From: an uncultured Rikenella sp.
GTDB lineage: Bacteria > Bacteroidota > Bacteroidia > Bacteroidales > Rikenellaceae
Direction: 5' to 3'
DNA: 44,321 nucleotides
NCBI RefSeq assembly: GCF_910579375.1
Contig: NZ_CAJTUJ010000006.1
Span: 1-44,321 of the forward strand
Shown here: in pieces, positions 8,678 through 17,334 of the stretch
Layout: each line of letters opens with the position of its first letter
Position numbering within the stretch: the stretch's first letter is position 1
Made by a program: the position numbers and the translations under genes
The notes under the pieces: generated by a model
What the model saw: only the letters and a program-made list of their open reading frames with translations
Told to the model about the DNA's origin: nothing
The model's database searches: none

Positions 8678-9480
8678 ACGGTGCCGCGAGCCCGCGGTGG
8701 ACAAGGGGCTGGAGCTGCCCCACGTAGCCGAACTTTGTGCGGACGGACGCCCGGGAGGTGCCGCAATTCTCGGCGCGCGAGCGGCGTGTTGCGGGCCGCC
8801 CGTGGGCAGGCGGCCGGCCCGCGCGACTCTGCGAGTCGCAACTACAACGCCCCATTCACCGCCTCCGTTTTGCGAGATTCGTCCTCGGCGCGCCCCCTCG
8901 CGCCGCTAAAGCGTCGCCCTTGCCGAGGACGGCGATTCCTTCCGGAATCGCGCTACTCGCTCTCAGTCTTAGCTGTTCGCTGCCAGCGGAGGCACAACAA
9001 GCTCCGTCGAGTTGCAGAAGCTTCACCCAAAGCACCGCCCCATTCTGCAAAATGCGTTTTCGGCCGCAGCCAGCGGAGAACGAAGACGGAGCGAAAGCGG
9101 AGTATTTCGGCCCTCCGCATCCGGGGGCTGCGGGCCGACCGTTGTCACGGGGACTTAGCTATTCGCTCGCGCCCCAAAACTCGCTCCAGTTCTCCGCCCC
9201 GTGTCAGCCGCACTGCGGCTACGCCGCGTTTTCGCGCGCCTGGGGAAATCTTGTCAAAACACACAAGCGAGTTTTGACGATTTCCCTCTCAAGGCGTGGC
9301 GCGCGGCTGTACCTACGGGAGGGTACTGCCCTTACGCCGGGCGGGCGGTGCCTCCCGGCACTCGGAATGGGTAGCTTCGGCCCAACCCCTCGCCCAGTTC
9401 TTTGCCCGCGCGCTGGCCGGACGAGAAATGCTACGCATTTCAACTGGTAGCCTCTACCCCATTCTCTGTCCGCACATAAA
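8678..9480. repeat. 800-base non-coding repeat block between cassette A and recN
   Basis: No credible gene is present. Stems: 8823-8839 (GCGACTC-tgc-GAGTCGC, same stem as 14-30 with another loop), 8932-8951 (GCGATTCC-ttcc-GGAATCGC) and 9425-9441 (GAAATGC-tac-GCATTTC). The block 8880-8964 repeats 171-254, but the two copies carry different stems at the same site, so the stem was exchanged while its shape was kept. GGAGGGTACTG lies at 9318-9328, and CTGGTAGCCTCTACCCC follows the last stem. The order is the same as in 541-643, so the two regions are diverged copies of one composite repeat. Confidence 0.7.
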
Positions 9481-9495
9481 TCCCAAAGTCTCCCG

Positions 9496-11199
9496 CTATC
9501 CCCGCCCCAACAACTCCCGCGCCTGTGTCCTGGCCGCCTCGGTCACGGCACTGCCGCTCAACATCGCGGCAATATGTTCCACACGCTCCTCAGGGGTCAG
9601 CAAACGAATATGCGTCCCTCCCGCAGCAGCGTCACCACCCCCTTTCGAGGCCTCCTTATATACATAATAATGGTGCTCGCCCTTTGACGCCACCTGCGGC
9701 AGGTGGGTGATATTCAACACCTGCATCGAATCTCCCATCCCGGCAATGATCGCCCCCATTTTATCCGCCACCGAACCCGAAACGCCGGTGTCGATCTCGT
9801 CGAATACGATGGTCGGCATCCGCATACTCTTCGCCACCAACCCCTTGAGAGCCAGCATCACTCGCGACATCTCGCCCCCCGAAGCCACCTGCTCGATCGG
9901 TTGCGGCGCACTCCCGGCATTCCCGCTGAAGAGCATCGCCACGTCATCCGCTCCGGTAACCGTCAAACCGTTCTTGGCCGGAACAATCCGCACCTCGAAC
10001 GTAGCCCCTTTAATCCCCAACTCACTCAAAGTCTTGGTCACGTGTTTTTCGATCTTCGGAGCCGCTTTCCGCCGCCCTTCCGTCACCCGCCCCGCCTCCT
10101 CGATAGCCGTAGTCTCCAAGGCTGCAATCTGCTGCCTGAGTTCCCCCATCCGCTCCTCGGCCGCATCGAACTCCTGTAACTGCACATCCAGCTCCTGCTG
10201 CAACCGCAACAGCTCCGCCTCGGCATTCGCCTCGTCGATCCGGTGTTTCCGACACAAGGTATAGATATCGTCCAGCCGCTGGCTCACCACCGCCAGCCGT
10301 TCCGGATCGATCTGCACTTCGTCGCGCCGCCGTTCGCACTCTTCGGCCATATCCTTCAGTTCGAGATATGCGCTCTCCATCCGCGCTGCCAACTCTCCGG
10401 CCGCCGGATAACGCCCCGCCAATTTGCTTAAAGTCTGCTGCATAGCCCGCGCTCCGATCGTAATCCCCCCTTCGAGCGGCCCGTCGTCCGCCGTCAGCAT
10501 CCCGACGCAAAAATCCAGTCCCTGAGCAATCTCCTCGGCATAGGTCAGCAGGTTCTGCTCCTCTTCCAACTGCGCCACCTCGCCCGGCTTCAACTTCAGG
10601 GCCAACAGCTGTTCCAGCTGGTACTGCAAATAGTCCCGCTCTTTCGCCGCAGCCTCGTTCGCCGCCACCACCTTATTGAGCTCGGTTTTCAAGGCATTGA
10701 GATGCCGGAAATGCCCGGTGTACGAAGCCACGAGCGGCAGGTGTCCCGCCACGGCATCCACCAGATGGGTCTGAAACCCCGTCCCAGCCAACAACAACGT
10801 CTGATGCTGGGAATGGATATCCACCAGCCTGTCGGCCACAGCCCGCAAAGCGCTCAAATTCACCGGCGTATCGGAAATAAACGCCCGGCTCTTCCCCGCA
10901 GCGGTAATCATCCGCCGCACGGTAATCACCTCTTCCCAATCCAGGTCGTTCTCTTCGAAAACCGGCAAGAGATCCTCCTTATACGGCGCCACGTCGAACT
11001 CGCCTTCGATCACGCAGGAGTTCTCGCCGTCCCGGATCATGGCGGCATCGGCTCTCGCTCCTCCCAGCAAAGACAACGCCCCCAAAAGGATAGATTTCCC
11101 GGCCCCCGTCTCCCCGGTGATGATGTTCAACCCCGGGTGAAAGTCGATGTCGAGATGGCCGATAATGGCGTAGTTTTCTATGTTCAGATGTTTCAGCAT
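9496..11199 (-). CDS. recN: DNA repair protein RecN
   Basis: A 567-residue SMC-like ATPase of double-strand-break repair. Walker A is GETGAGKS (residues 29-36). Long coiled-coil arms occupy about 155-365. The ABC signature ASGGEMSRVMLAL and Walker B IVFDEIDTGVSG lie in the C-terminal third, followed by the His-loop segment ITHLPQVASKGEHHY. Length is as expected. The start overlaps the end of coaBC by 7 bases, so the two are very likely co-transcribed from the bamD promoter. Identification is secure. Confidence 0.97.
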   Translation of the reverse strand: MLKHLNIENYAIIGHLDIDFHPGLNIITGETGAGKSILLGALSLLGGARADAAMIRDGENSCVIEGEFDVAPYKEDLLPVFEENDLDWEEVITVRRMITAAGKSRAFISDTPVNLSALRAVADRLVDIHSQHQTLLLAGTGFQTHLVDAVAGHLPLVASYTGHFRHLNALKTELNKVVAANEAAAKERDYLQYQLEQLLALKLKPGEVAQLEEEQNLLTYAEEIAQGLDFCVGMLTADDGPLEGGITIGARAMQQTLSKLAGRYPAAGELAARMESAYLELKDMAEECERRRDEVQIDPERLAVVSQRLDDIYTLCRKHRIDEANAEAELLRLQQELDVQLQEFDAAEERMGELRQQIAALETTAIEEAGRVTEGRRKAAPKIEKHVTKTLSELGIKGATFEVRIVPAKNGLTVTGADDVAMLFSGNAGSAPQPIEQVASGGEMSRVMLALKGLVAKSMRMPTIVFDEIDTGVSGSVADKMGAIIAGMGDSMQVLNITHLPQVASKGEHHYYVYKEASKGGGDAAAGGTHIRLLTPEERVEHIAAMLSGSAVTEAARTQARELLGRG

Positions 11200-12431
11200 A
11201 TTTCCGCGAATTTCCGCGTCATATAGTCCGCAATATCTCCCGCCACTTCCGTTTTGGATTTCAAGGGGATAGCCGTCTCCGCCACGGCCGGATTCCGGTC
11301 GATGATCGTCACCCGGTTGGTATCGGTTCCGAACCCGGCCCCCGCATCGCGCAACGAGTTGAGCACGATGGCGTCCAGATTCTTAGTCTCGAGTTTATGT
11401 CTCGCATAAGCCCCCGACTCTGTGGCCGAAGTCTCCAGCGCAAACCCGATGGTCACCTGCCCGTCCCGTTTCAGCCGCCCCATCTCGGCAGCGATATCCC
11501 GGGTGGGTTTCAGCGTGAGGACGAACGGCTCCGCAGCCGAGTGTTTATACTTCTCGGTCCACGGAGCCGCGGGTGTGTAATCGGCCACGGCGGCGCAAAA
11601 AACCGCCCCGTCCATCTCCGGAAAGCACTGCCGGCAAGCCTCGTACATCTCCGCAGCGGACAAAGCGGTGACTACGGCGATATTCCGATACCCCCGCGAC
11701 AAAGTCGCGGTCGCCTGTCCGCTCACCAAGGTCACCTCGGCCCCCCGCGCAGCCAGCGCCTCGGCGATGGCGTACCCCATCTTCCCGGTGGAATAGTTGC
11801 TGACGAACCGAACCGGATCGATCGGTTCGACCGTCGCCCCGGCGGTGACCAATATTTTCTTCCCCTGCAACAAAGCATCTCTTTCGGAAAAAACGGCGCG
11901 CAGATAGTCGATGATCTCCTCCGGTTCCGCCATCCGTCCCTTGCCGACGAGGCCGCTGGCGAGCTCCCCGTCGCCCGGTTCGACAATCCCCACACCGTCC
12001 CGCGCCCGAAGCAAGGCCAAATTGGCCTGCGTGGCCGGATGCCGGTACATGTCCAGATCCATCGCCGGCGCCACGCTCACCGGACACCGCGCCGACAGAT
12101 AGGAACACAACAGCAGCCCGTCGGCAATTCCTGCGGCCATCTTCGCCAGCGTATTGGCGGTGGCCGGAGCGATCAGGTAGTGATCCGCCCACTCGCCCAA
12201 GGAGATATGGGAGTTCCACGCTCCATTGGTCGGGTCGAAGTTATCGACGAGCACCGGGTGCCGGCACAAGGTGGCCAGGGTCAGCGGCGTAATAAAATCC
12301 CGCGCGGCCGGAGTCATCACGACCCGCACTTCGGCCCCTTCTTTGACCAAGGCGCGTATAAGCATAGCCGCCTTATAAGCGGCTATGCTTCCGGTAACTC
12401 CCAACAGGATATGTCTCCCTTTCAATGACAT
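11193..12431 (-). CDS. coaBC: Bifunctional phosphopantothenoylcysteine decarboxylase/synthetase
   Basis: A 412-residue CoA-biosynthesis enzyme that joins cysteine to 4'-phosphopantothenate (CoaB) and decarboxylates the product with FMN (CoaC). CoaC covers about residues 1-185 (GVTGSIAAYKA; catalytic-type H in WNSHISL; PAMDLDMYRHPAT). CoaB covers about 190-412 (VTAGATVEPIDPVRFVSNYSTGKMG; K-rich LTLKPTRDI). Two differences from E. coli Dfp are visible. The PAMN asparagine reads Asp. The flap that normally has Cys (G-x-x-x-CGxxGxGRM) reads LASGLVGKGRM, with no Cys. I believe related Bacteroidota sequences share this, so it is probably not inactivating. It lies between the omega gene and recN. 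Confidence 0.96.
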   Translation of the reverse strand: MSLKGRHILLGVTGSIAAYKAAMLIRALVKEGAEVRVVMTPAARDFITPLTLATLCRHPVLVDNFDPTNGAWNSHISLGEWADHYLIAPATANTLAKMAAGIADGLLLCSYLSARCPVSVAPAMDLDMYRHPATQANLALLRARDGVGIVEPGDGELASGLVGKGRMAEPEEIIDYLRAVFSERDALLQGKKILVTAGATVEPIDPVRFVSNYSTGKMGYAIAEALAARGAEVTLVSGQATATLSRGYRNIAVVTALSAAEMYEACRQCFPEMDGAVFCAAVADYTPAAPWTEKYKHSAAEPFVLTLKPTRDIAAEMGRLKRDGQVTIGFALETSATESGAYARHKLETKNLDAIVLNSLRDAGAGFGTDTNRVTIIDRNPAVAETAIPLKSKTEVAGDIADYMTRKFAEIC

Positions 12432-12488
12432 GCCTTGTCTCTGTGGATTAAAATGCGTACGAGGGGTTCTGCTCGTCCCGCCAAGCGA

Positions 12489-12821
12489 CTATTTTTCCGC
12501 CGCCTGCGGATTCCGTTCCCGAAAAGCGACCTCCCCTTCGAGGTACTCTTCGACGGCGATCAGGGTCGGTTTCGGCAAACGTTCGTAATGCCGCGAAACT
12601 TCGATCTGTTCGCGGTTCTCGAAGGTCTCTTCCAGATTGTCCGTGGCGAACGAAAATTCCGACAACTTAGACGCCAGCTCCTGTTTCAATTCGCTGTTGA
12701 TCTGGTTGGCCCGCCGCGCGATGACGTTCACCGTCTCATAAATATTCCCCGTGGCCGCATCCAGTTCGCTGAGGGTACGGGTCACCGTATTGGTCGGTAT
12801 CTGCTGTCCTTTGATTTCCAT
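12489..12821 (-). CDS. rpoZ: RNA polymerase omega/Rpb6-type subunit (Bacteroidota form)
   Basis: A 110-residue protein with the Bacteroidota omega signature: TVTRTLSELDAATGNIYETV, IARRANQI, LEETFENREQIE, YERLPKPTLIA, EEYLEGEVAFR. Omega binds the beta-prime subunit and helps RNA polymerase assembly. The gene lies 50 bases downstream of bamD and 57 bases upstream of coaBC, a neighbourhood I recall as usual in the phylum. The start ATG at 12821 is the only one consistent with the family N-terminus. Confidence 0.9.
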   Translation of the reverse strand: MEIKGQQIPTNTVTRTLSELDAATGNIYETVNVIARRANQINSELKQELASKLSEFSFATDNLEETFENREQIEVSRHYERLPKPTLIAVEEYLEGEVAFRERNPQAAEK

Positions 12822-12871
12822 ATGTCTGCTTGTAAATTCTGTGTCCGAATCCGAAAATTATCGCGTGTGCT

Positions 12872-13963
12872 CTACTTCTCCGTCTCCACCCATATCTTTT
12901 CCTCCTCTGCCGCCTCCTCGGCAACGGCCCCCTTCTTCTCGCGCTTGCGCAGCCGGGTGTCGTTCTTTTTCAACTGTTTGGCCTCGGCCTTGATCCGCCG
13001 CTGCTGCTCTTTGAGCAGCGCCTCGTCGGCCCGCAACTTCCGTTTGGCCGCATCGCGCTCCAACTGGTCGGTGATGGTGCGGAGTTTCTCTTTCTGCACC
13101 CGAATTTCAGCCTTGAGGCTCTCGGCATCAATGCGGTTCTTTTCGATATCGACCGCAGCCTGCTGGTTCTGGTCGACATAGGCTTTCGCGTCGCGGAACA
13201 TCCGGTTGAGGCTCCGCAAGGCTGCCGCGCTCTCGGGATATTCGCTCCGGAAGTTGTAGTACGAGTCGACCATCTTCATATACCGATCCAGTTTCCGCGC
13301 CGGGACGCTGTTCTTGGCATAGTTGTACCACGACTGGCAGATCAGGTACATCATCTGTTCGCGGTACGGCGTTTCGGGCATCTCCTTGAGCGAGTAGCGC
13401 AGAGCGGCGACCGATGCCGGATAACGTTGCAGTTTGAAGTACAGCGATGCGTTGATGAAAGCCTTTTCGTAGAGTTTCTGTTGCAACTCTTCGAGCATCA
13501 TCCGGATATCCTCGGCTTTGATACTCTCGGGATGGCGGTTGAGGTATTCGTTGAAGGTGGTGATCGCCTTGTGGGTCTCCGCCTGGTCGCGTTCGGCCGG
13601 CCGCGAGAGGTGATAATAGCACATCGGCAGGAGATATTCGGCCTCTTCGGCGAACGGCCTCCGGCTGAAGTTCTTGCGATACTGGTCGAACCCTTCGGCC
13701 GCCAGTTCGTAGAGCCCCTGCATGTAGTATGCTTTGGAGGTGTAGAACAGCAACGTGTCGGCCCGATCGGTGCTGTACAGGTCGTTGTACGCGGCTTCGA
13801 AATAATCGGCGGCCTGCCGGTACTTTTTGTGGCGATAGGCATCGATACCGGCCTGGTATATCTTTTCGGTATCCTTGCTCTTGAGCAGTCTGTTCATCTG
13901 GCTGCACGAAGCCAGCGCAGCAACGGCTGTCAGGAGCAGAAGGGTGATCCTCAGGTATCTCAT
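12872..13963 (-). CDS. bamD: Outer-membrane assembly lipoprotein BamD with long charged tail
   Basis: A 363-residue TPR lipoprotein of the BAM complex, which inserts beta-barrels into the outer membrane. The start at 13963 is chosen because it gives a signal peptide with lipobox LASC at residues 16-19 and lies 33 bases below a TACCTTTG promoter box; the frame stays open further upstream but would bury the signal. TPR-like helices cover about 30-275 (YRQAADYFEAAYNDL, AFINASLYFKLQRYPASVAALR). The last 80 residues are a Lys/Glu/Arg/Gln-rich predicted coiled coil that the shorter proteobacterial BamD lacks. First gene of the bamD-omega-coaBC-recN run. Confidence 0.92.
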   Translation of the reverse strand: MRYLRITLLLLTAVAALASCSQMNRLLKSKDTEKIYQAGIDAYRHKKYRQAADYFEAAYNDLYSTDRADTLLFYTSKAYYMQGLYELAAEGFDQYRKNFSRRPFAEEAEYLLPMCYYHLSRPAERDQAETHKAITTFNEYLNRHPESIKAEDIRMMLEELQQKLYEKAFINASLYFKLQRYPASVAALRYSLKEMPETPYREQMMYLICQSWYNYAKNSVPARKLDRYMKMVDSYYNFRSEYPESAAALRSLNRMFRDAKAYVDQNQQAAVDIEKNRIDAESLKAEIRVQKEKLRTITDQLERDAAKRKLRADEALLKEQQRRIKAEAKQLKKNDTRLRKREKKGAVAEEAAEEEKIWVETEK

Positions 13964-13996
13964 AGGAAAGATGGGGTGGTCGTATCCGTTAATTCG

Positions 13997-14004
13997 CAAA
14001 GGTA
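13997..14004 (-). promoter_or_regulatory. Bacteroidota -7 box for bamD
   Basis: Read on the minus strand this is TACCTTTG, matching TAnnTTTG. It lies 33 bases upstream of the bamD start. No clear -33 TTTG partner is visible. The same box type precedes several other genes in the window. Confidence 0.6.
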
Positions 14005-14073
14005 ATAAACTTTTTTGGAACGTAGGGCGCGCCCGCCGAACGGCATTTTTCACCTTCGACGAACCGAGGGCCG

Positions 14074-14281
14074 GGAGACCCCCGCCCCGGGCTACCGCGA
14101 CTACGGCCGCACGGACTGGGAGGGCATAGCAAGAAACGTCGGCGGCGAGGGTACGGTCTGGTCTGCATCGGTGCCCAGTGGCACCCAAGGCATGAACTTG
14201 AATTTCCACGTATCATGGCTCTATCCCAGCAACGCGAATTACCGTGGCTACGGTTTTCTGTTGCGTTGCCTCTCGGAATAA
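14074..14281 (+). repeat. Cassette B: orphan DGR-like variable-region segment
   Basis: Open from Ala-Pro-Gly-Tyr-Arg at 14084 to the stop at 14279-14281 (66 codons). Motifs are PGYRDYGRTDWEGIA, GTVWSASVP, LNFH, WLYPSNA, YRGYGFLLRCLSE. Its front (AACGTCGGC onward through TGGTCTGC) and back (TTTTCTGTTGCG) agree almost base for base with cassette E, while the part between differs at most codons. The homology begins abruptly about ten bases before the PGYR codons, only 80 bases from the bamD promoter, so no upstream gene portion can exist. It is followed by stem GTGCCG-ct-CGGCAC (14285-14298). Confidence 0.72.
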
Positions 14282-14334
14282 ACGGTGCCGCTCGGCACTC
14301 GAATACTGGCCGGGTCTACCCTACCTCTACCCCA
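14282..14334 (+). repeat. Post-cassette hairpin and TCTACCC tail
   Basis: Directly after cassette B: stem 14285-14298 (GTGCCG-ct-CGGCAC), then CTGGCCGGGTCTACCC and a second CTCTACCCC. This is the hairpin-plus-tail arrangement seen after cassettes D and F and at solo sites (607, 9425, 17716, 37223; minus strand at 30205). Confidence 0.55.
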
Positions 14335-14402
14335 AGAACCAACCGCTTCTACCCGAAAGATACCCCAAATAACCGGCAGCCTCCACCGTGTCAAATTATT
14401 TT

Positions 14403-14410
14403 TAACTTTG
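14403..14410 (+). promoter_or_regulatory. Bacteroidota -7 box for meaB
   Basis: TAACTTTG matches TAnnTTTG and lies 23 bases before the GTG start of meaB, in a short AT-rich stretch between the repeat tail and the gene. No good -33 TTTG is visible. Confidence 0.55.
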
Positions 14411-14433
14411 TTGTTATCTAAATCGAACCGAAC

Positions 14434-15528
14434 GTGGAGCATTACGAAGAACACCATAAAGAGACTTTCAGCGACAGCGCGCTGGCGGTGGCATCGGGCA
14501 TCGAGCAGCCGCCTGCGGTCAATCCGCATTACAAGCGGCCCCGGCGGCATCGGCTGTCGGCGGATGAATACGTGGAGGGGATTCTGGCGGGCAATACGAC
14601 GCTACTCAGCCAGGCGATCACGCTGACCGAGAGCCTGTTGCCGGAGCATCATGTATTGGCGCAGGAGATTATCGAGCGGTGCCTGCCTCATTCGGGGCGG
14701 TCGGTGCGGATCGGCATTACGGGGGTGCCGGGCGCCGGAAAGTCGACCTTTATCGAAGCAATGGGCGGTCGGGTGACGGGACTGGGACACAAGCTGGCCG
14801 TGCTGGCGATCGATCCGAGTTCGGAACGGACGAAAGGGTCGGTGCTGGGGGACAAGACGCGGATGGAGACGCTGGTGCACAATCCGTCGGCGTTCATTCG
14901 TCCGTCGCCGTCGGCGGGGTCGCTGGGCGGGGTGGCGCGGAAGACGCGGGAGAGCGTGATTCTGTGCGAAGCGGCGGGGTTCGATGTGATTTTCATCGAA
15001 ACGGTCGGGGTCGGACAGTCGGAAACGGCCGTGCACTCGATGGTAGACCTCTTTCTGCTGATCCAGATTTCGGGAGCGGGGGACGAATTGCAGGGCATCA
15101 AGCGGGGCATTATGGAGATGGCCGACCTGGTGGCGATCAACAAAGCGGACGGCGACAATGTGCAACGGGCCGAGTTGGCACGGCGTCAGTTCCAGAACGC
15201 CCTGTCGCTGTTCCCGATGCCGGAATCGGGCTGGAAGCCGCGGGTCTACACCCTCTCTTCGACCGAAGGGCGTGGGGTGACGGAGCTGTGGAGCGGAATC
15301 GAAGATTACCTGAAGTTCACCCGGGCCAACGGCTATTTCGACCGGAACCGGAGCCGGCAGGCAAAATATTGGATGTACGAGACGATCGACGCGGAGCTGC
15401 GGGATCATTTCTATAAGTCTCCGGCCATCGAGCCGTTGCTGGGCGAGTACGAGCAACGGGTTTTGGAAGACCGGATCAGTTCGTTCGCGGCGGCCCACGA
15501 GCTGTTGGATCGCTATTACAAGAAATAA
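14434..15528 (+). CDS. meaB: Methylmalonyl-CoA-mutase-associated GTPase MeaB
   Basis: A 364-residue G3E-type P-loop GTPase that guards B12-dependent methylmalonyl-CoA mutase. An N-terminal helical part is followed by Walker A GVPGAGKST (near residue 96), the AIDPSSERTKGSVLGDKTRM switch region, the invariant RPSPSAGSLGGVARKTRE motif, ETVGVGQSE, and NKADGDN for guanine recognition. The C-terminal dimerisation arm is intact. The start is GTG, 23 bases after a TAnnTTTG box. No mutase subunits lie in the window, so its client is encoded elsewhere. Function is assigned from strong family motifs. Confidence 0.96.
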   Translation: MEHYEEHHKETFSDSALAVASGIEQPPAVNPHYKRPRRHRLSADEYVEGILAGNTTLLSQAITLTESLLPEHHVLAQEIIERCLPHSGRSVRIGITGVPGAGKSTFIEAMGGRVTGLGHKLAVLAIDPSSERTKGSVLGDKTRMETLVHNPSAFIRPSPSAGSLGGVARKTRESVILCEAAGFDVIFIETVGVGQSETAVHSMVDLFLLIQISGAGDELQGIKRGIMEMADLVAINKADGDNVQRAELARRQFQNALSLFPMPESGWKPRVYTLSSTEGRGVTELWSGIEDYLKFTRANGYFDRNRSRQAKYWMYETIDAELRDHFYKSPAIEPLLGEYEQRVLEDRISSFAAAHELLDRYYKK

Positions 15529-15557
15529 CAGAGCCGGTTCTATCCTATCCCCCATAA

Positions 15558-15609
15558 AGAGAAGTCCTTCCCCACGATACGATCGCAAGGAAGGACTTCT
15601 CTATTTTTA
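15558..15609. terminator. Strong hairpin between meaB and the alpha-oxoamine synthase
   Basis: A 14-bp stem (AGAGAAGTCCTTCC ... GGAAGGACTTCTCT) with a long loop, followed on the plus strand by ATTTTTA. It lies between convergent gene ends (15528 and 15643) and probably ends transcription from meaB, and possibly from both sides. Confidence 0.75.
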
Positions 15610-15642
15610 TGGCAGTCTGTCGCCAGACTCGCATCTTCCGAA

Positions 15643-16905
15643 TTACATCGGATCCGCCATATTCTGAATCGGTTTGTGGTATTCGCCCGATTCCAACTTG
15701 CTGCGGCAAGCTTTGAAGGCATTCAGCGTATATTCCACATCCTCCAGCGTGTGCACCGCCGTCGGAATGATACGGAGAATAATTTCGCCCTTCGGAATCA
15801 CCGGATAGACCACCACCGAGCAGAAGAGGTTGTGGTTTTCGCGCAAGTCCACCACGATATTAGTGGCATCCTCTACACCGCCCTTCATATAGACCGGCGT
15901 CACCGGCGACTGCGTCACCCCGATATCGAACCCGGCGTCTACGAATCCTTTCTGCAACGCCCGCACGATGGTCCACAGTTTTTCGCGGTATTCCGGATGC
16001 TCCTGAATCAGGTCGAGACGTTTCATCGCCCCCTTGACCATCGGCATCGGCAGCGATTTGGCGTAGAGCTGCGACCGCATGTTGTAGCGCAGGAAATTGA
16101 CGATATCCGGATCCGACGCCACGAAAGCTCCGATGCCGGCAAACGATTTGGCGAAGGTACCGAAGTGGACGTCGATCTGATCCGACACGCCGAAGTGTTC
16201 CGGCGTCCCGGCTCCGGTTTTCCCCATGGTTCCCAACCCGTGCGCATCGTCGACCAGAATCCGGAAGTCGAAATCTTTCTTCATGGCGACGATCTCGTCC
16301 AGTTTGCCCAGGTCGCCTTTCATCCCGAAAACGCCTTCGGTAATCAGCAGCACGCCGCCGCCCTGCTGTTGCGCCAGTTTGGTCGCCCGACCGAGCATCA
16401 ACCGGCACTTTTCCATGTCGTTATGGTGGTACACGAACCGCTTTCCGCCCTTTGCCTTGTGAATCAGGAGGCCGTCGATAATACAGGCGTGCGCTTCGGA
16501 GTCGTAAACGATCACGTCCTTAGCCGTAGCCAGACAGTCGATGATCGAGACCATTCCCTGGTAACCGAAGTTGAGCAGGAAGGCGTCGGGTTTGCCGACG
16601 AAAGCGGCCAGCCGCCGTTCGAGTTCTTCGTGGTATTTGGTCTGCCCGCTCATCATCCGGGCGCCCATCGGAGCGGCCATCCCGAATTCGCGTGCGGCTT
16701 CGGCGTCGGCGGCCATCACTTCGGGGTGGTTGGCCAGCCCGAGGTAGTTGTTGAGGCTCCAGTTGAGCATCATCTTGCCGCGGAAGACCATCCGCGGGCC
16801 GATGGGCCCTTCGAGTTTCGGGAAAGAGTAGTAGCCGTGGCTCAGTTTCTGGTACTGGCCGATGGGCCCACCCGCATCCTTTTTGATTCGTTCGAAAATA
16901 TCCAC
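15643..16905 (-). CDS. PLP-dependent alpha-oxoamine synthase family enzyme
   Basis: A 420-residue fold-type I PLP enzyme of the family that condenses an amino acid with an acyl-CoA (AONS/KBL/serine palmitoyltransferase). Motifs are WSLNNYLGLANHPE near residue 48, HACIIDG, VDDAHGLGTMG, and TFAKSFAGIG with the PLP lysine at about residue 253, then the substrate-domain VVYPVIPKGEIILRIIPTAVHT. No biotin genes lie nearby, so AONS is not supported by context. A role in sphingoid-base or other lipid synthesis is possible in this phylum, but the substrate cannot be decided here. Monocistronic, with its own TACCTTTG box 41 bases upstream. Confidence 0.88.
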   Translation of the reverse strand: MDIFERIKKDAGGPIGQYQKLSHGYYSFPKLEGPIGPRMVFRGKMMLNWSLNNYLGLANHPEVMAADAEAAREFGMAAPMGARMMSGQTKYHEELERRLAAFVGKPDAFLLNFGYQGMVSIIDCLATAKDVIVYDSEAHACIIDGLLIHKAKGGKRFVYHHNDMEKCRLMLGRATKLAQQQGGGVLLITEGVFGMKGDLGKLDEIVAMKKDFDFRILVDDAHGLGTMGKTGAGTPEHFGVSDQIDVHFGTFAKSFAGIGAFVASDPDIVNFLRYNMRSQLYAKSLPMPMVKGAMKRLDLIQEHPEYREKLWTIVRALQKGFVDAGFDIGVTQSPVTPVYMKGGVEDATNIVVDLRENHNLFCSVVVYPVIPKGEIILRIIPTAVHTLEDVEYTLNAFKACRSKLESGEYHKPIQNMADPM

Positions 16906-16945
16906 TGTATGTCGATTTTAGAATGAGACGGATAAAAAATCGCGT

Positions 16946-16953
16946 CAAAGGTA
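16946..16953 (-). promoter_or_regulatory. Bacteroidota -7 box for the alpha-oxoamine synthase
   Basis: On the minus strand this reads TACCTTTG, 41 bases upstream of the ATG at 16905. No convincing -33 element is visible. Confidence 0.55.
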
Positions 16954-17041
16954 CGCTTTTTTCTGTTCGGGAGTCCGAAGGGAGGATAAGTATAAAATCG
17001 TATTTTGGGATTATGTCGGAATGAGCGGGCGGGCTCCGGAG

Positions 17042-17246
17042 GTTCGTCCGCGCCCCGGGCTTCCGCGCTTCAGGCAATGAGAAAGAGATGGGCCGACTGC
17101 GTTATGTCGCTTACGGGGGCTACAGTTGGTCTTCGGCGCCCGATGAGACGCAAGGCGCGCATTTGAATTTCCACACGACATGGCTCCGGCCTTGCAATAA
17201 GGGTTATCGCGACTACGCTTTTCAGTTGCGTTGCCTCTCGGAATAA
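17042..17246 (+). repeat. Cassette C: orphan DGR-like variable-region segment
   Basis: Open from Ala-Pro-Gly-Phe-Arg at 17052 to the stop at 17244-17246 (65 codons). Motifs are PGFR, YGGYSWSSAP, LNFHTTWLRP, YRDYAFQLRCLSE. The first third differs strongly from the other copies. The 18 bases before PGFR (GTTCGTCCGCGCCCCGGGC) match those before cassette F, so the repeat border lies just upstream of the coding motif. It lacks a clear stem directly after the stop. It lies about 90 bases beyond the neighbouring minus-strand promoter and has no upstream gene body. Confidence 0.68.
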
Positions 17247-17334
17247 ACGGGGCTGAGGGCTTTCGACGGAACCGATTGGGGACTTAGAACCCGGGCTTAG
17301 GCCTATTTTCTTTTAGATTCGCAATTCGAATACT

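Noticed and set aside
11940..11990. CoaBC as inactive because the flap Cys is missing
   Set aside because: The LASG-x-x-G-x-GRM form is, as far as I recall, usual in related Bacteroidota, and all other active-site segments are intact.
14074..14334. Cassettes as plain transcription terminators or REP elements
   Set aside because: The 61-66-codon open conserved-end unit is far longer than either, and its variation follows codon columns. Only the post-cassette hairpin could be a terminator, and it lacks a U-tract.
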